The notes under the pieces were generated by a model, which searched no databases, had not been told where the DNA came from, and saw only the letters and a list, made by a program, of their open reading frames with translations. This document shows, one piece after another, positions 37,125 to 45,298 of a stretch of 64,000 nucleotides of DNA. Position 1 is the first letter of the stretch. Each line of letters begins with the position of its first letter. Origin of the DNA: Arthrobacter crystallopoietes (lineage in GTDB: Bacteria > Actinomycetota > Actinomycetes > Actinomycetales > Micrococcaceae); assembly GCF_002849715.1 (NCBI RefSeq), contig NZ_CP018863.1:682001-746000 (forward strand), in the 5' to 3' direction. A program made the translations under genes and the position numbers.

Positions 37125-38125
37125 AGCTCTCTCCTCTCGTTCGCTGCAATAACCCTGCCGGCGTGTGTCCTTGTTTCGGCCAGGACCGCGTCCCAGTTGT
37201 CCAGGAAGGCGGCCAGTCCGTGCCGCTGCAGCACGGTTTCGCGTGCCACTGCGCCGCGGGCGCGAGCCTCCTCGGGTTCCTGCACCAGCCGCGCCGCTTC
37301 CCGGCGCAGCTCGTCCACATTCGTGGAGATGGCGCCGGCTTCCGGCGGAACCGCACGGGCTGCTTCGGTGGTGGCCAGCGCGATGACCGGCATGCCCAGG
37401 TGCATGGCTTCCAGCAGGGCCAGGCCCAGCGAGGTCCAGCGCAGCGGATGCACGTACGCGCGGCAGCGAGCCAGTTCGGCATGCAGCAGCTTGCCCGGCA
37501 GGTCGCCGCGGACGGTCAGCTGGTCAGGCCCCAGCCCGGTGGCGGAGGCGAGTTCGTCCGTGCCCATGCCGAAGACTTCCAGATGGCCGGCCAGCGCGAA
37601 TTCGGGCAGCAGGTCCGTGCCGGTCACCCGCCAGCGGCGGACGGGTTCGTTGACCACCACGGCCAGATGGTCCAGCTCGCCGGTATAGAGGTGGCCGGGG
37701 TCCACAACACCGTGTTCGATCACCGTGGTGGGCGCGTTGCCGCAGTCCCAGAAGAGCCGGTTGAAGTGGGTCACGTGCACCACCGGAATGGCTTGCTGGT
37801 CTGCCAGCGGGTGCAGCGAGTTGGGCACATCGCCCTTGGGCGTGTTGTGCTCGAGGAAGACCGCGGGAATATCGCGGCCCGGGCGCCTTCCCAGCAGCCG
37901 CTCGCATTCGGCCAGTTCCTCCGGCCGCTGCAGCACCACGACGTCGATATCCTCCTCGCGCAGGTCCTCCGGCGCGACGTCGCGAACGTTGTCGGGCCAA
38001 TCGCGGCCGGCCCGGCCTAGGCCCCAGGGTCCGCCGTCGGGCGTTGCGGGCAGCAGGTATTCGTGGCGGCCGCGCACAAACGCGTCGGTCCAGCCGCCGT
38101 GGACGTGCCAGAGCAGTATCTTCAT
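37121..38125 (-). CDS. GT4-like glycosyltransferase (divergent)
   Basis: A 334-residue protein with a short N-terminal Rossmann half starting [19 protein letters not shown], the middle segment [16 protein letters not shown], and a donor half ending in the GT4-like block [20 protein letters not shown] with the E-x7-E-type acidic pair partly replaced. It resembles actinobacterial DUF1972/GT1-like transferases of unknown specificity. The start at 38125 has GAGGAACGC and overlaps the previous stop (ATGA). Part of the seven-gene operon. Confidence 0.82.
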   Translation of the reverse strand: MKILLWHVHGGWTDAFVRGRHEYLLPATPDGGPWGLGRAGRDWPDNVRDVAPEDLREEDIDVVVLQRPEELAECERLLGRRPGRDIPAVFLEHNTPKGDVPNSLHPLADQQAIPVVHVTHFNRLFWDCGNAPTTVIEHGVVDPGHLYTGELDHLAVVVNEPVRRWRVTGTDLLPEFALAGHLEVFGMGTDELASATGLGPDQLTVRGDLPGKLLHAELARCRAYVHPLRWTSLGLALLEAMHLGMPVIALATTEAARAVPPEAGAISTNVDELRREAARLVQEPEEARARGAVARETVLQRHGLAAFLDNWDAVLAETRTHAGRVIAANERREL

Positions 38126-39189
38126 GCGTTCCTCGTCTCTCTGCGGGTGGGCAAGGACGTAACTCCGGTGGTCAGCCGCTGCACGGCCGCCACCACTTCT
38201 TCGGGTTCGACGCCGGACAGGCAGGGGTGGCCGGGCACCGGGCAGACGCGGGCGCGGCTGAGCCGGCACGGCGCGTTCTGGTCCCCCAGCAGTTCCAGCG
38301 GCACTTTGTACGGCGCCCAGCGCACGGCCGGAACCACCGGGGCGAAAAGGCTGACCACGGGAGTTCCGACGGCGGCCGCCAGATGCGCGGGACCGGTATT
38401 GCCGGTTACGACGGCGGAAGCACCTGCCAGCACGCCCGCCAGGCTGTGCAGGTCCGTCCGGCCGCCCAGGTCCAACCCGTCCGGGCCCGCCACCGTCGCG
38501 GTCAGTTCCGCCTCCGCGGGACCGCCGGTGACCACCACGCGGTAGCCGGCGGCGATGAGCAGTTCCACTGCGGCCGCATGGTGCAGCGGCGGCCAGGCCC
38601 TCGCGGGGACGGCCGCGCCGGGATGGACGGCGACGTACGGTTCGGTGCCAGCCAGCCAGCCGACGTCCGGAACGTCGCGCACGCGCAGCCGCCCGTCGTC
38701 GTTAGCCGGCAGACGGTAGCCCGCCGCCGCGGCGATCTGCAGGGCGCGCTCGGCCTCCGGCTGGTCTTCAGGAAAGTCTTCACCCGGCTTGAGCCGCATA
38801 TCCAGCAGCGAACCGGCATAGTCGGTGGACGCCGCGGTAATCCGTTCCACCCCGGCCAGCCGCAGCAGCATGGCCAGCGGCAGCGGGGACTGGTGGAACG
38901 ACGTCAGGATCACGGCCTCTTCAATCCGGCGGCCGCGCACCCAATCGCACAGCGCGGCGATATGGTCCTCGGTGACCGGCGGCGCCGGATCCACGATCCA
39001 CGGACTGGCCCAGGTGAACACGTCGGCAACGCCGGGCAGCAGCTGTGCCGCTGCGGTCCCCTGCGGCCCGCACAACATCAGGACCTCGTTGGGCCGACCG
39101 GCTCTGCCCGCGGCGACGGCACGGACGGCGGGACCGGCGAGCAGCACGTCCCCCGCGCTGTCCAGCCTGGCTACCAGCACCCGGCTCAT
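38122..39189 (-). CDS. Family 9 glycosyltransferase (heptosyltransferase type)
   Basis: A 355-residue GT-B enzyme: VLVARLDSAGDVLLAGPAVR at the N-terminus, VAVHPGAAVPARAWPPLHH in the middle, and VTGNTGPAHLAAAVGTPVVS in the donor site, matching ADP-heptose:acceptor heptosyltransferases. A late Cys pair (RVCPVPGHPCLSG) parallels the Cys-rich end of some lipopolysaccharide heptosyltransferases. ATGA overlaps on both sides bind it tightly between gmhB and the GT4-like gene, so its donor is most likely the heptose made by this cluster. Confidence 0.93.
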   Translation of the reverse strand: MSRVLVARLDSAGDVLLAGPAVRAVAAGRAGRPNEVLMLCGPQGTAAAQLLPGVADVFTWASPWIVDPAPPVTEDHIAALCDWVRGRRIEEAVILTSFHQSPLPLAMLLRLAGVERITAASTDYAGSLLDMRLKPGEDFPEDQPEAERALQIAAAAGYRLPANDDGRLRVRDVPDVGWLAGTEPYVAVHPGAAVPARAWPPLHHAAAVELLIAAGYRVVVTGGPAEAELTATVAGPDGLDLGGRTDLHSLAGVLAGASAVVTGNTGPAHLAAAVGTPVVSLFAPVVPAVRWAPYKVPLELLGDQNAPCRLSRARVCPVPGHPCLSGVEPEEVVAAVQRLTTGVTSLPTRRETRNA

Positions 39190-39791
39190 AGGCTGCCCCG
39201 CACCACGTCGGCGTCCCGGGTCCGGCCAGCTTCGCTGAGTTCACGGTCCGGCAGCCAGCCGGTTCCCAGCAGCAGCTCTAAGGCAGCGGCCAGATCCGGC
39301 GCGACCAGCTCCGCCGCGCCGACCTCCTCGGCACGTGTCACCGGGGTCGGCACCAGCACACCGGTTGCTCCGGCTGCGGCCGCCGCCTCGACGTCGGCAC
39401 CGATGTCGCCGATGAAGGCGACTTCGGACGGCTGCAGGCCGAGCCGGCAGCAGGCGCTGAGGATCATTCCCGGCGCCGGCTTCCGGCACCCGCAGCCGTC
39501 CATCGGTCCATGCGGGCAGACTTCCCAGAGGTCGAACGGACCCAGCAGTTCCTCGACCCGGGCGTTGACTGCGTCCACCTGCGGGCGCTGCAGCAGACCG
39601 CGGGCAATGCCCGATTGGTTGGTCAGCACGCCGCAGCGCAGTCCGGCGCGGCGAACCGCATTAAGGGCCTCGGCGGCGCCAGGCATCGGCCGGACCAGTT
39701 GCGGGTCCGCGTTGTACGGAACGTCCACCACCAGCGTGCCGTCCCGGTCGAAGAGGACGGCCTGCGGCGGATCAATAACGTGGCGACTCAT
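39186..39791 (-). CDS. gmhB: HAD-IIIA phosphatase, heptose-1,7-bisphosphate phosphatase-like
   Basis: A 201-residue HAD-IIIA phosphatase. The catalytic AVLFDRDGTLVVDVPYN near residue 11, GVLTNQSGIARG, a GmhB-type zinc site (CPHGPMDGCGCRKP) and AFIGDIGADVEAA make GmhB the best match: removal of the C7 phosphate of D-glycero-D-manno-heptose-1,7-bisphosphate. It is the first gene of the seven-gene operon, so the promoter should lie between 39792 and 39938. Only a weak ribosome site (GCTGG) precedes the ATG. Confidence 0.93.
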   Translation of the reverse strand: MSRHVIDPPQAVLFDRDGTLVVDVPYNADPQLVRPMPGAAEALNAVRRAGLRCGVLTNQSGIARGLLQRPQVDAVNARVEELLGPFDLWEVCPHGPMDGCGCRKPAPGMILSACCRLGLQPSEVAFIGDIGADVEAAAAAGATGVLVPTPVTRAEEVGAAELVAPDLAAALELLLGTGWLPDRELSEAGRTRDADVVRGSL

Positions 39792-39938
39792 ACCAGCACT
39801 GTTCCCGTAGAAGCAGCGGCCTAAACACTTCCGCTGCTACTTCTTTTACTTCTTCTCCCGCTTGCCCCGCTCCTGCCGGTCCGGCCGCGGCATGTGGCAC
39901 CATAAAACGAAGACCGATCGGAAGGACTCTGCACCACC
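39792..39938. promoter_or_regulatory. Divergent promoter region with hairpin, head of heptose operon
   Basis: This 147-bp region separates gmhB (minus) from a GT9 gene (plus). It contains GCAGCGG (39813-39819) and CCGCTGC (39831-39837), a 7-bp stem with an 11-base loop, followed by a pyrimidine-rich stretch. The hairpin lies in the leader of gmhB. GGAAGGACTC near 39930 is the GT9 ribosome site. No regulator gene is nearby. Confidence 0.4.
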
Positions 39939-40895
39939 ATGGAGCAATTGATGCGGGACGGACTGGAGCCCGATGGCAGGCCGGAACTGCTGGTGCTGCG
40001 CGCCTTGAAGCTCGGCGACCTGCTGGTTGCGGTGCCCGCGCTGCATGCCCTGCGGCGGGCCTACCCGGAGCACCGCATCATCTACGCCGCCCAGGGCTGG
40101 CTCCGTCCGATGATCGAACTGGTCGGATCCGTGGATGACCTGCTGGATACGCACGGCCTGGACGTTCCGTTGGCGCTCTCCCCGGGACGGGTGGACGTTG
40201 CTGTGAACCTGCATGGCAGCGGACCCGAAAGCCACGGCCGGATTAGGGCCTTGCAGGCCAAACGGATCATTGGCCATCTGTCGGAGGAGTGGGATGGTCC
40301 GTGCTGGCAGGACGGCGTCCACGAACGCGAGCGCTGGGCAAGACTCGTCCACTGGCATGGCATCGACGCCGACCCGCTCGACTACCGGCTGCAGCCACCG
40401 GCGGTTGCCAGCCCCCGGCCCGGTGCCGTGGTCATCCACGTGGGCGCCGCCTACGGCAGCCGGCTCTGGCCGGTCGATCGCTTTGCCGAAGTTGCGCGGG
40501 AACTGGCCGCCGCCGGGCATGAGGTGCTCTTTACCGGCAGCAGCGGCGAGCGGCCGCGCGCCGAAAAGGTGGCAGCCGCCGCCGGCCTCCCCGCCGAAAC
40601 CGTGGTGGCGGGCGAGCTGGGGCTGGGTGAATTCGCGGCGGCCGTCGCGGAAGCGTCACTGGTCATTTCGGCAGATACTGGAGCCGCCCATCTCGCCTCC
40701 GCGTACGGCCGTCCCTCCGTGGTGATCTTCGGGCCGGCCCCGGTAGCCGAATGGGGTCCGCCGCCCGGACCGCACATCGTGCTGACCAACGAATCGCTTC
40801 GCGTCGGGGACACCTTTTCGGACCAGCCGGACCCCGCGCTCCTGGCGGTCAGCGTGCAGGACGTGCTGTCCGCGGTGTCCCGGTTGGGCATTTAG
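39939..40895 (+). CDS. Family 9 glycosyltransferase (heptosyltransferase type), third copy
   Basis: A 318-residue GT-B enzyme: LLVLRALKLGDLLVAVPALH near the N-terminus, AVVIHVGAAYGSRLWPVDRF in the middle and VISADTGAAHLASAYGRPSV in the donor site. It lacks the Cys pairs of the other two GT9 enzymes. It is divergent from gmhB and closes the cluster, converging with the sigma factor gene. In enteric bacteria successive GT9 enzymes add successive heptoses; three copies here suggest an oligo-heptose or varied linkages, which is inference. Confidence 0.92.
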   Translation: MEQLMRDGLEPDGRPELLVLRALKLGDLLVAVPALHALRRAYPEHRIIYAAQGWLRPMIELVGSVDDLLDTHGLDVPLALSPGRVDVAVNLHGSGPESHGRIRALQAKRIIGHLSEEWDGPCWQDGVHERERWARLVHWHGIDADPLDYRLQPPAVASPRPGAVVIHVGAAYGSRLWPVDRFAEVARELAAAGHEVLFTGSSGERPRAEKVAAAAGLPAETVVAGELGLGEFAAAVAEASLVISADTGAAHLASAYGRPSVVIFGPAPVAEWGPPPGPHIVLTNESLRVGDTFSDQPDPALLAVSVQDVLSAVSRLGI

Positions 40896-40952
40896 TCCCG
40901 GCCGAGCTTCTAAGCAGCCTGGGGCCGCTGAAGAGCCCCCGGGCAAGTGGAA

Positions 40953-41729
40953 CTAGGCAGTGCGCACGCTGGCGCCGTTGTCGGCGTCGTGGTCTTCCAG
41001 CAACTGGCGCTGCAGCTTCACCAGGATCCGGGCCAGCGCACGGGAGACCTGCATCTGCGTCATGCCGACCCGCTCGCCGACCCGCTGCTGGGATTCCTCC
41101 TCGAAGTACCGGTAGTACAGCAGCTGCTGCTCGCGCCGGCTGAGCTCGCGGATGGCGCCGCGCAGCATGAGCCGCTCCTCCGCCTTGTCCAGCCTGTTGT
41201 CCGCGCCTCCCAGCAAGTCAGCCAGGTTCCGGCCGTCGGTATCCGCTTCCAGCGATTCCGGCCGAAGGCTGCTCTGGCAGTTCAGGGCCTCGGCTACCGA
41301 TTCCAGGCTCTCGCCCAGTTCGTCCGCCAGCTCTGATAGAAAAGGGTCCCGGCCCAGCCGCTGGGCCAGGGCCGGCCCGGCTTTGGCCACCGCTGTGCGC
41401 AGGTCCTGGATATGACGCGGCGGCCGGATCACCCAGCAGCTGTCCCGCAAGTACCGTTTGAGTTCGCCGGTCACCGTGGGCATCGCATAAGCAGGAAAAT
41501 CCGTCCCGCGTTCAGGATCGAAGCCCCGTACTGCCTTGAGCAGCCCCATCCGCGCAACCTGCTTCAGGTCATCAAGCTCGCGGCCCGTTCCCACGTAGTT
41601 CCGCGCGGCCGTTTCCGCGATGTCCAGGTGTCCCAGCACCAATTCCTCTTCAAGCGCCCGGCGCAGCGAGCCCTTTGCCCGTCGCGCCTGGCGAAAGAGT
41701 ACCTTGTTGTTGCTGGTGGCAAGCTGCAT
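40953..41729 (-). CDS. SigB/SigF-type RNA polymerase sigma factor
   Basis: A 258-residue sigma-70 factor of group 3. Region 2 includes DDLKQVARMGLLKAVRGFDP and FPAYAMPTVTGELKRYLRDS (the -10 melting and recognition area); region 3 follows (RLGRDPFLSELADELGES) and region 4 ends with an HTH (QRVGERVGMTQMQVSRALAR). This family runs general stress or sporulation programmes and is controlled by anti-sigma and anti-anti-sigma partners; a STAS gene lies just upstream on the same strand. AGGAGAG stands about eleven bases before the ATG. Confidence 0.93.
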   Translation of the reverse strand: MQLATSNNKVLFRQARRAKGSLRRALEEELVLGHLDIAETAARNYVGTGRELDDLKQVARMGLLKAVRGFDPERGTDFPAYAMPTVTGELKRYLRDSCWVIRPPRHIQDLRTAVAKAGPALAQRLGRDPFLSELADELGESLESVAEALNCQSSLRPESLEADTDGRNLADLLGGADNRLDKAEERLMLRGAIRELSRREQQLLYYRYFEEESQQRVGERVGMTQMQVSRALARILVKLQRQLLEDHDADNGASVRTA

Positions 41730-41792
41730 AACCGTTGACTCTCCTGATCAGGGGAACCACGCGGCGTATCCGCGTTCCACTTCAGGGAAACA

Positions 41793-41804
41793 TAAGCATG
41801 CTTA
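41793..41804. promoter_or_regulatory. Perfect 12-bp palindrome before sigma factor gene
   Basis: TAAGCATGCTTA lies 64 bp upstream of the sigma factor ATG in an AT-rich leader between the STAS gene and the sigma gene. It is a candidate operator. No GTTT-N-GGGTAT-like SigF promoter was recognised nearby. Confidence 0.3.
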
Positions 41805-41886
41805 CATATCAACGGTTCTTCGGGAAAAAGTTGCCGGAAAATCTTCTCCTACCCGGGGAGAAGAAGGTATAAGCCGAAGAAGCAGT

Positions 41887-42276
41887 TCAGGCGCTGTGCA
41901 GGCGGAGCGGCCGGGAGGCGTAGGCATCAGCGCCCGCCTGCACCCTGTCCATCCGGCAGGCCGGGGAAAGCTTCGGCAGCAGCAACACAACGACGCCGAT
42001 ACCCGCCAGCACACAGCGCACCTCGGAATAAATGGCCGTCGCGCTGGTGCTCGCGGGTCCGGGCAGGTAGCCAAGCATCTCGAGAGCCTCGACCTCAACG
42101 TGCCGCGCCTCCCGCAGATCCAGCGTGACGGAGACGTCCGCCGCCAGGGAGCGCGCCCGCTTCAGGACGCAGAGCAAAGCCTGGCAACTGGTGGCAGTCA
42201 GACAACCCCGGACATCGATCCGCGCGGATTTCAGATCGGCATCAAAACCGACAACGAGCTGCAGTTTGTGATCCAT
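41887..42276 (-). CDS. STAS-domain (anti-anti-sigma-like) protein
   Basis: A 129-residue STAS-fold protein (QLVVGFDADLKSARIDVRG, then CQALLCVLKRARSLAADVSV and VTLDLREARHVEVEALEML). The usual phosphorylatable D-S-S/T-G motif is not clear; the region reads EARHVEVEAL. A C-terminal stretch (VRCVLAGIGVVVLLLP) is unusually hydrophobic. It lies upstream of the sigma factor on the same strand with a 157-bp gap, so it could act in the same stress pathway. Loss of the phosphosite would make it an unregulated or divergent member. Confidence 0.7.
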   Translation of the reverse strand: MDHKLQLVVGFDADLKSARIDVRGCLTATSCQALLCVLKRARSLAADVSVTLDLREARHVEVEALEMLGYLPGPASTSATAIYSEVRCVLAGIGVVVLLLPKLSPACRMDRVQAGADAYASRPLRLHSA

Positions 42277-42363
42277 TGACCAGTCCCAGGAAGTAAGGCA
42301 ACGGGCTACTCCCTAACCCGGCCCTCCAGTAAACCAGAGTGTGCAGTGCATCACAAACAGTGG

Positions 42364-42723
42364 TCAGTCGCCGGAGCGCTCGGCTGCCGCTTCGGCCTTC
42401 GGCTGTCTGGAATCGACGACCTTCAACCCGATCACGCAGCCGATGATCCCGACGAGGAAAAGAACCTTCAGCAACCCAGCGGACTCACCGGTAAAGGCCA
42501 CCGCATAGGCGACGGTCAGCACCGCCCCGGCTCCTGTCCAGACGGCATAGGCCGTGCCGATCGGAATTCCCCGCATGGCATAGCCCAGACCCACCATGCT
42601 CAGGGACAGGGCGATAAAGAAAAGCACTGTCGGTCCTGGCCGCGACAGCCCCTCCGACGCGCCGAGGGCGGTTGCCCAGACGGCTTCCAGTACGGCACTG
42701 ATAAGCAAGACGGTCCAAAACAT
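42364..42723 (-). CDS. SMR family exporter, guanidinium (Gdx) type, second subunit
   Basis: A 119-residue four-helix small multidrug resistance protein: the TM1 Glu in LISAVLEAVWATALGASEG, then GTAYAVWTGAGAVLTV in TM3, the signature of the SugE/Gdx branch rather than EmrE. It follows its partner gene by three bases, and paired SMR genes normally form a heterodimeric exporter. A guanidine-III riboswitch upstream of the pair supports guanidinium export. The C-terminal tail (SRQPKAEAAAERSGD) is soluble. Confidence 0.93.
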   Translation of the reverse strand: MFWTVLLISAVLEAVWATALGASEGLSRPGPTVLFFIALSLSMVGLGYAMRGIPIGTAYAVWTGAGAVLTVAYAVAFTGESAGLLKVLFLVGIIGCVIGLKVVDSRQPKAEAAAERSGD

Positions 42724-42726
42724 GGC

Positions 42727-43041
42727 TCAACCCACCGCCTTCAGGCCTACCACGCAGCCGATTATGCCCACCAGCAGCAGCACCTTCGCCCACGAAACCG
42801 CCTCGCCGCCAAAGGCCATCGAGTAGGCGGCCGTGAGCACAGCACCCACGCCAACCCAGACGGCGTAAGCGGTGCCGACCGGGATCGCCGTCATCGCGTA
42901 GGCCAGGCCGGCCATGCTGACGATCATCGCCACGAAAAACGTGACCGTTGGCCACAGCCGGCGGAAGTTCCTGGACGCGCCCAGCGCCGTCGCCCACACC
43001 GCTTCCAGCACACCGGACAGGATCAGTATTATCCATTCCAT
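42727..43041 (-). CDS. SMR family exporter, guanidinium (Gdx) type, first subunit
   Basis: A 104-residue four-helix exporter beginning MEWIILILSGVLEAVWATAL with the essential TM1 Glu, and GTAYAVWVGVGAVLTAAYS in TM3. It is the first gene after the guanidine-III riboswitch; AAGGA between the aptamer and the ATG is its ribosome site, so the switch probably controls translation. Expected role: proton-coupled efflux of guanidinium. Confidence 0.94.
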   Translation of the reverse strand: MEWIILILSGVLEAVWATALGASRNFRRLWPTVTFFVAMIVSMAGLAYAMTAIPVGTAYAVWVGVGAVLTAAYSMAFGGEAVSWAKVLLLVGIIGCVVGLKAVG

Positions 43042-43055
43042 CGGAAATCCTTTGG

Positions 43056-43094
43056 CCAGTCTTGTCGCTCACCGGGTACTGATCCGTCGTCCGG
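43056..43094 (-). promoter_or_regulatory. Guanidine-III riboswitch (ykkC-III)
   Basis: The minus strand reads CCGGACGACGGATC, then AGTACCCGGTGAGC, then GACAAGACTGG. The conserved blocks CCGGACGA, GTACCCGGT and GACAAGAC in this order and spacing match the compact pseudoknot of the guanidine-III class. It lies 15 bp before the first SMR gene, with the AAGGA ribosome site immediately downstream, fitting translational activation by guanidinium. Confidence 0.9.
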
Positions 43095-43226
43095 AGACCT
43101 GCGGTTTCGAGGTCTTGCTACGAAGATATCAACGTACGACGGCGGCGGCTGGGTTTGGTTGCCAATGTCACCACCAGAAGCGCCCCACCGCGCCCGAAGG
43201 AGCGGCCCGCGTGGCACGATGGACAA

Positions 43227-43778
43227 ATGGAGAACCCGGAACCGCCGGACAGCTACCGGCTCAACACCGGCGCGCCGACGGAAGCCGACATCGACCAATA
43301 CCGCCTGCTCAGCGCCAACGCTGCCGCCGGCGTCGGCGTTGTCTCCACCAGTTGGCGCGGGCGGGACTATGCCGCAACGGTCACCGGCCATCTGTCGGTC
43401 TCCTACGATCCGCCCACCATGCTGGTCAGTCTTTACGGTGAGTCCCGCATCGCCGAAGCAGTAGCCGAAAGCGGGATCTGGGCGCTGAGCCTGCTCACCG
43501 GCAGCCAGCGCGGTATCGCGAATTGGCTCGCCAGTCCCGGGACACCGCTGGAGGGGCTGCTGACCCAGGTCCCGTACCGGCGCGGAACCGTCTCCGGCGC
43601 CGCCATCGTCGATCATGCCCTGGCCCATTTCGAACTACGGACCACGCAGATCCACCCCGCCGCCACGCACCTGCTGGTCGTCGGCGAAGTGCTTGCGATG
43701 GGCTCCGCCGCATCGGGTGCGGATGAACTCGACCCGCTTGTCCATTTCGGTTCCGCCTACTACCGGCTGGACCGCTAA
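43227..43778 (+). CDS. Flavin reductase-like FMN-binding protein
   Basis: A 183-residue split-barrel flavoprotein of the flavin reductase family: ANAAAGVGVVSTSWRGRDYA, VTGHLSVSYDPPTMLVSLYG (the canonical S-x-S-x-x-P-P block), SGIWALSLLTGSQRGIANW, and HLLVVGEVLAMG. It reduces FMN with NAD(P)H for a partner monooxygenase or acts alone. The ATG at 43227 is chosen because the protein family starts shortly before the L-S-A-N-A-A block; its ribosome site is weak. It is 14 bp upstream of the YihY gene. Confidence 0.88.
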   Translation: MENPEPPDSYRLNTGAPTEADIDQYRLLSANAAAGVGVVSTSWRGRDYAATVTGHLSVSYDPPTMLVSLYGESRIAEAVAESGIWALSLLTGSQRGIANWLASPGTPLEGLLTQVPYRRGTVSGAAIVDHALAHFELRTTQIHPAATHLLVVGEVLAMGSAASGADELDPLVHFGSAYYRLDR

Positions 43779-43792
43779 TAACAGAGGATCAG

Positions 43793-44878
43793 GTGATCAT
43801 GACCGCAGCGAGCAGCACAGGAAGTCCCCGGGACAGCCGCAAGTTTCCGCCGCCGGACAGCGACCGCAAGCCCGATTCCCCCACCGACCTGACCAAACCC
43901 GCCTGGGGCTACATCGTCAAGCGCACAATCCGCGAGTTCAGCTCGGACCGTTGTACGGATCTGGCCGCAGCCATGACCTACTTTGCCGTCTTGTCGGTCT
44001 TCCCCGGGCTGCTCGCCGTCGTCTCCCTTCTCGGCGTCGTCGGCCAAGGGGAAGCCACAACCCGGGCCATCATTGAGATGCTGGAAAGGCTGGGTGCTCC
44101 GGAAAACGCCGTCAGCCTCATTGAAGGGCCTATTAACCAGCTCACCACGTCCACTGCGGCAGGGGTGACGTTGGCCGTTGGTGTCATCGGTGCCATCTGG
44201 ACCGCCTCCGGCTATGTGCGCTCCTTCGGACGGGCCATGAACAATATCTACGAAGTGCCCGAGGGCCGGCCGATCTGGAAGCTCTACCCGATCATGCTGG
44301 GCATAACGCTCTCGCTCGTGATCGCCGTGGTCCTCATGATGCTGCTCTTCCTGCTCTCCGGCCAGGTGGCAGAAACCATCGGAGGCATGATCGGGCTCGG
44401 CGAGACAGCACTCCAAGTTTGGAACATCGCCAAGTGGCCGGTGATGGTACTGCTGCTGGTGGTCATGATCGCCCTGCTGTACTACGCCACGCCGAACGTG
44501 CAGCAACCTAAATTCCGGTGGATCAGCATCGGCGCCTTCGTCGCCATCCTGGTTATGGCCGCGGCGACCGCAGGATTTGGTTTCTACGTCTCGAACTTCG
44601 GCAACTACAACGCCACCTACGGCACCATCGGCGGCGTGATCGTACTGCTGCTGTGGATTTGGATCATGAATGTAGTGCTGCTCTTCGGCGCCGAACTCGA
44701 CGCAGAAATAGAACGCGGCCGCCAGTTGCAGGCGGGTATCGAAGCGGAGGAGACACTGCGCCTGCCTCCGCGCGATACCCGCCAGACTCTAAAGCTCCGC
44801 GATAAGGAACTCGAGTTGGTCAACGACGGCCGCGAACTACGGCATATCCATTCACATACTAATTACAGGGAAGGCTGA
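43793..44878 (+). CDS. YihY/virulence factor BrkB family membrane protein
   Basis: A 361-residue membrane protein with six to seven helices. DLAAAMTYFAVLSVFPGLLAV marks TM1, IWTASGYVRSFGRAMNNIYEV and YYATPNVQQPKFRWISIG are family signatures, and TYGTIGGVIVLLLWIWIMNV precedes the last helix with the AELDAEIERGR C-terminal motif. The function is unclear despite an old RNase BN name. Start is GTG at 43793 or ATG at 43799; both have GAGG or AGG upstream. Its 3' end overlaps the opposite small gene by 16 bases. Confidence 0.92.
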   Translation: MIMTAASSTGSPRDSRKFPPPDSDRKPDSPTDLTKPAWGYIVKRTIREFSSDRCTDLAAAMTYFAVLSVFPGLLAVVSLLGVVGQGEATTRAIIEMLERLGAPENAVSLIEGPINQLTTSTAAGVTLAVGVIGAIWTASGYVRSFGRAMNNIYEVPEGRPIWKLYPIMLGITLSLVIAVVLMMLLFLLSGQVAETIGGMIGLGETALQVWNIAKWPVMVLLLVVMIALLYYATPNVQQPKFRWISIGAFVAILVMAAATAGFGFYVSNFGNYNATYGTIGGVIVLLLWIWIMNVVLLFGAELDAEIERGRQLQAGIEAEETLRLPPRDTRQTLKLRDKELELVNDGRELRHIHSHTNYREG

Positions 44879-45099
44879 ACTTCGTCCGATACCGAGTCCT
44901 TGGCGTCGCGGGCGTCGAGCTCGACCCGGAGTTCTTCGCTACGGAATTCGGTTTCGGGATCCGGTAATCCTAACTGCAGGTATTCCCGTTCCATTTGGCG
45001 CAGAATGCGGCTGTTCAGGATTTCCAACTCCGTATCCGGCACCTTGCTGAGGTCCTGCGGAAAGCCTTCCTCTGGGGGAAGGAGGCGCTTCGGGGCCAT
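44863..45099 (-). CDS. Small charged protein, unknown
   Basis: A 78-residue hydrophilic, mostly helical protein (KVPDTELEILNSRILRQMER, then EFRSEELRVELDARDAKD). GGAGTGAACC precedes the ATG at 45099. No family recognised. It is convergent with YihY, and its tail overlaps the end of that gene. Confidence 0.65.
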   Translation of the reverse strand: MAPKRLLPPEEGFPQDLSKVPDTELEILNSRILRQMEREYLQLGLPDPETEFRSEELRVELDARDAKDSVSDEVQPSL

Positions 45100-45205
45100 G
45101 GTTCACTCCAATAATTTTCAAGAGAGCCACAGGCTGTTGCTTAACCTGAATTCTGAAAGTAGCAGAAGCAGAAGAACTCCACAATGATTCTCGGTGCGGG
45201 TTGAC

Positions 45206-45298
45206 CTACTCGACAGAAACATTTAGGGTGCACGTCCGCGCCGATACGTTGAAGCGCGTCTCTCCGCTGGGAGCGGGAACTTCAATGAATCCTTCCAT
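45206..45298 (-). CDS. Possible 30-residue small ORF
   Basis: An ATG at 45298 preceded by GGAGGTGCGG opens a 30-codon frame reading MEGFIEVPAPSGETRFNVSA and ending CTLNVSVE before TAG. The alternating hydrophobic pattern looks beta-like, and the frame stays open upstream to a TTG. Only the strong ribosome site supports it. The rest of 45100-45418, about 320 bp, shows no other gene. Confidence 0.35.
   Translation of the reverse strand: MEGFIEVPAPSGETRFNVSARTCTLNVSVE

Noticed and set aside
42277..42363. Possible terminator or promoter between STAS and SMR genes
   Set aside because: No hairpin or promoter boxes that stand out; left unannotated.
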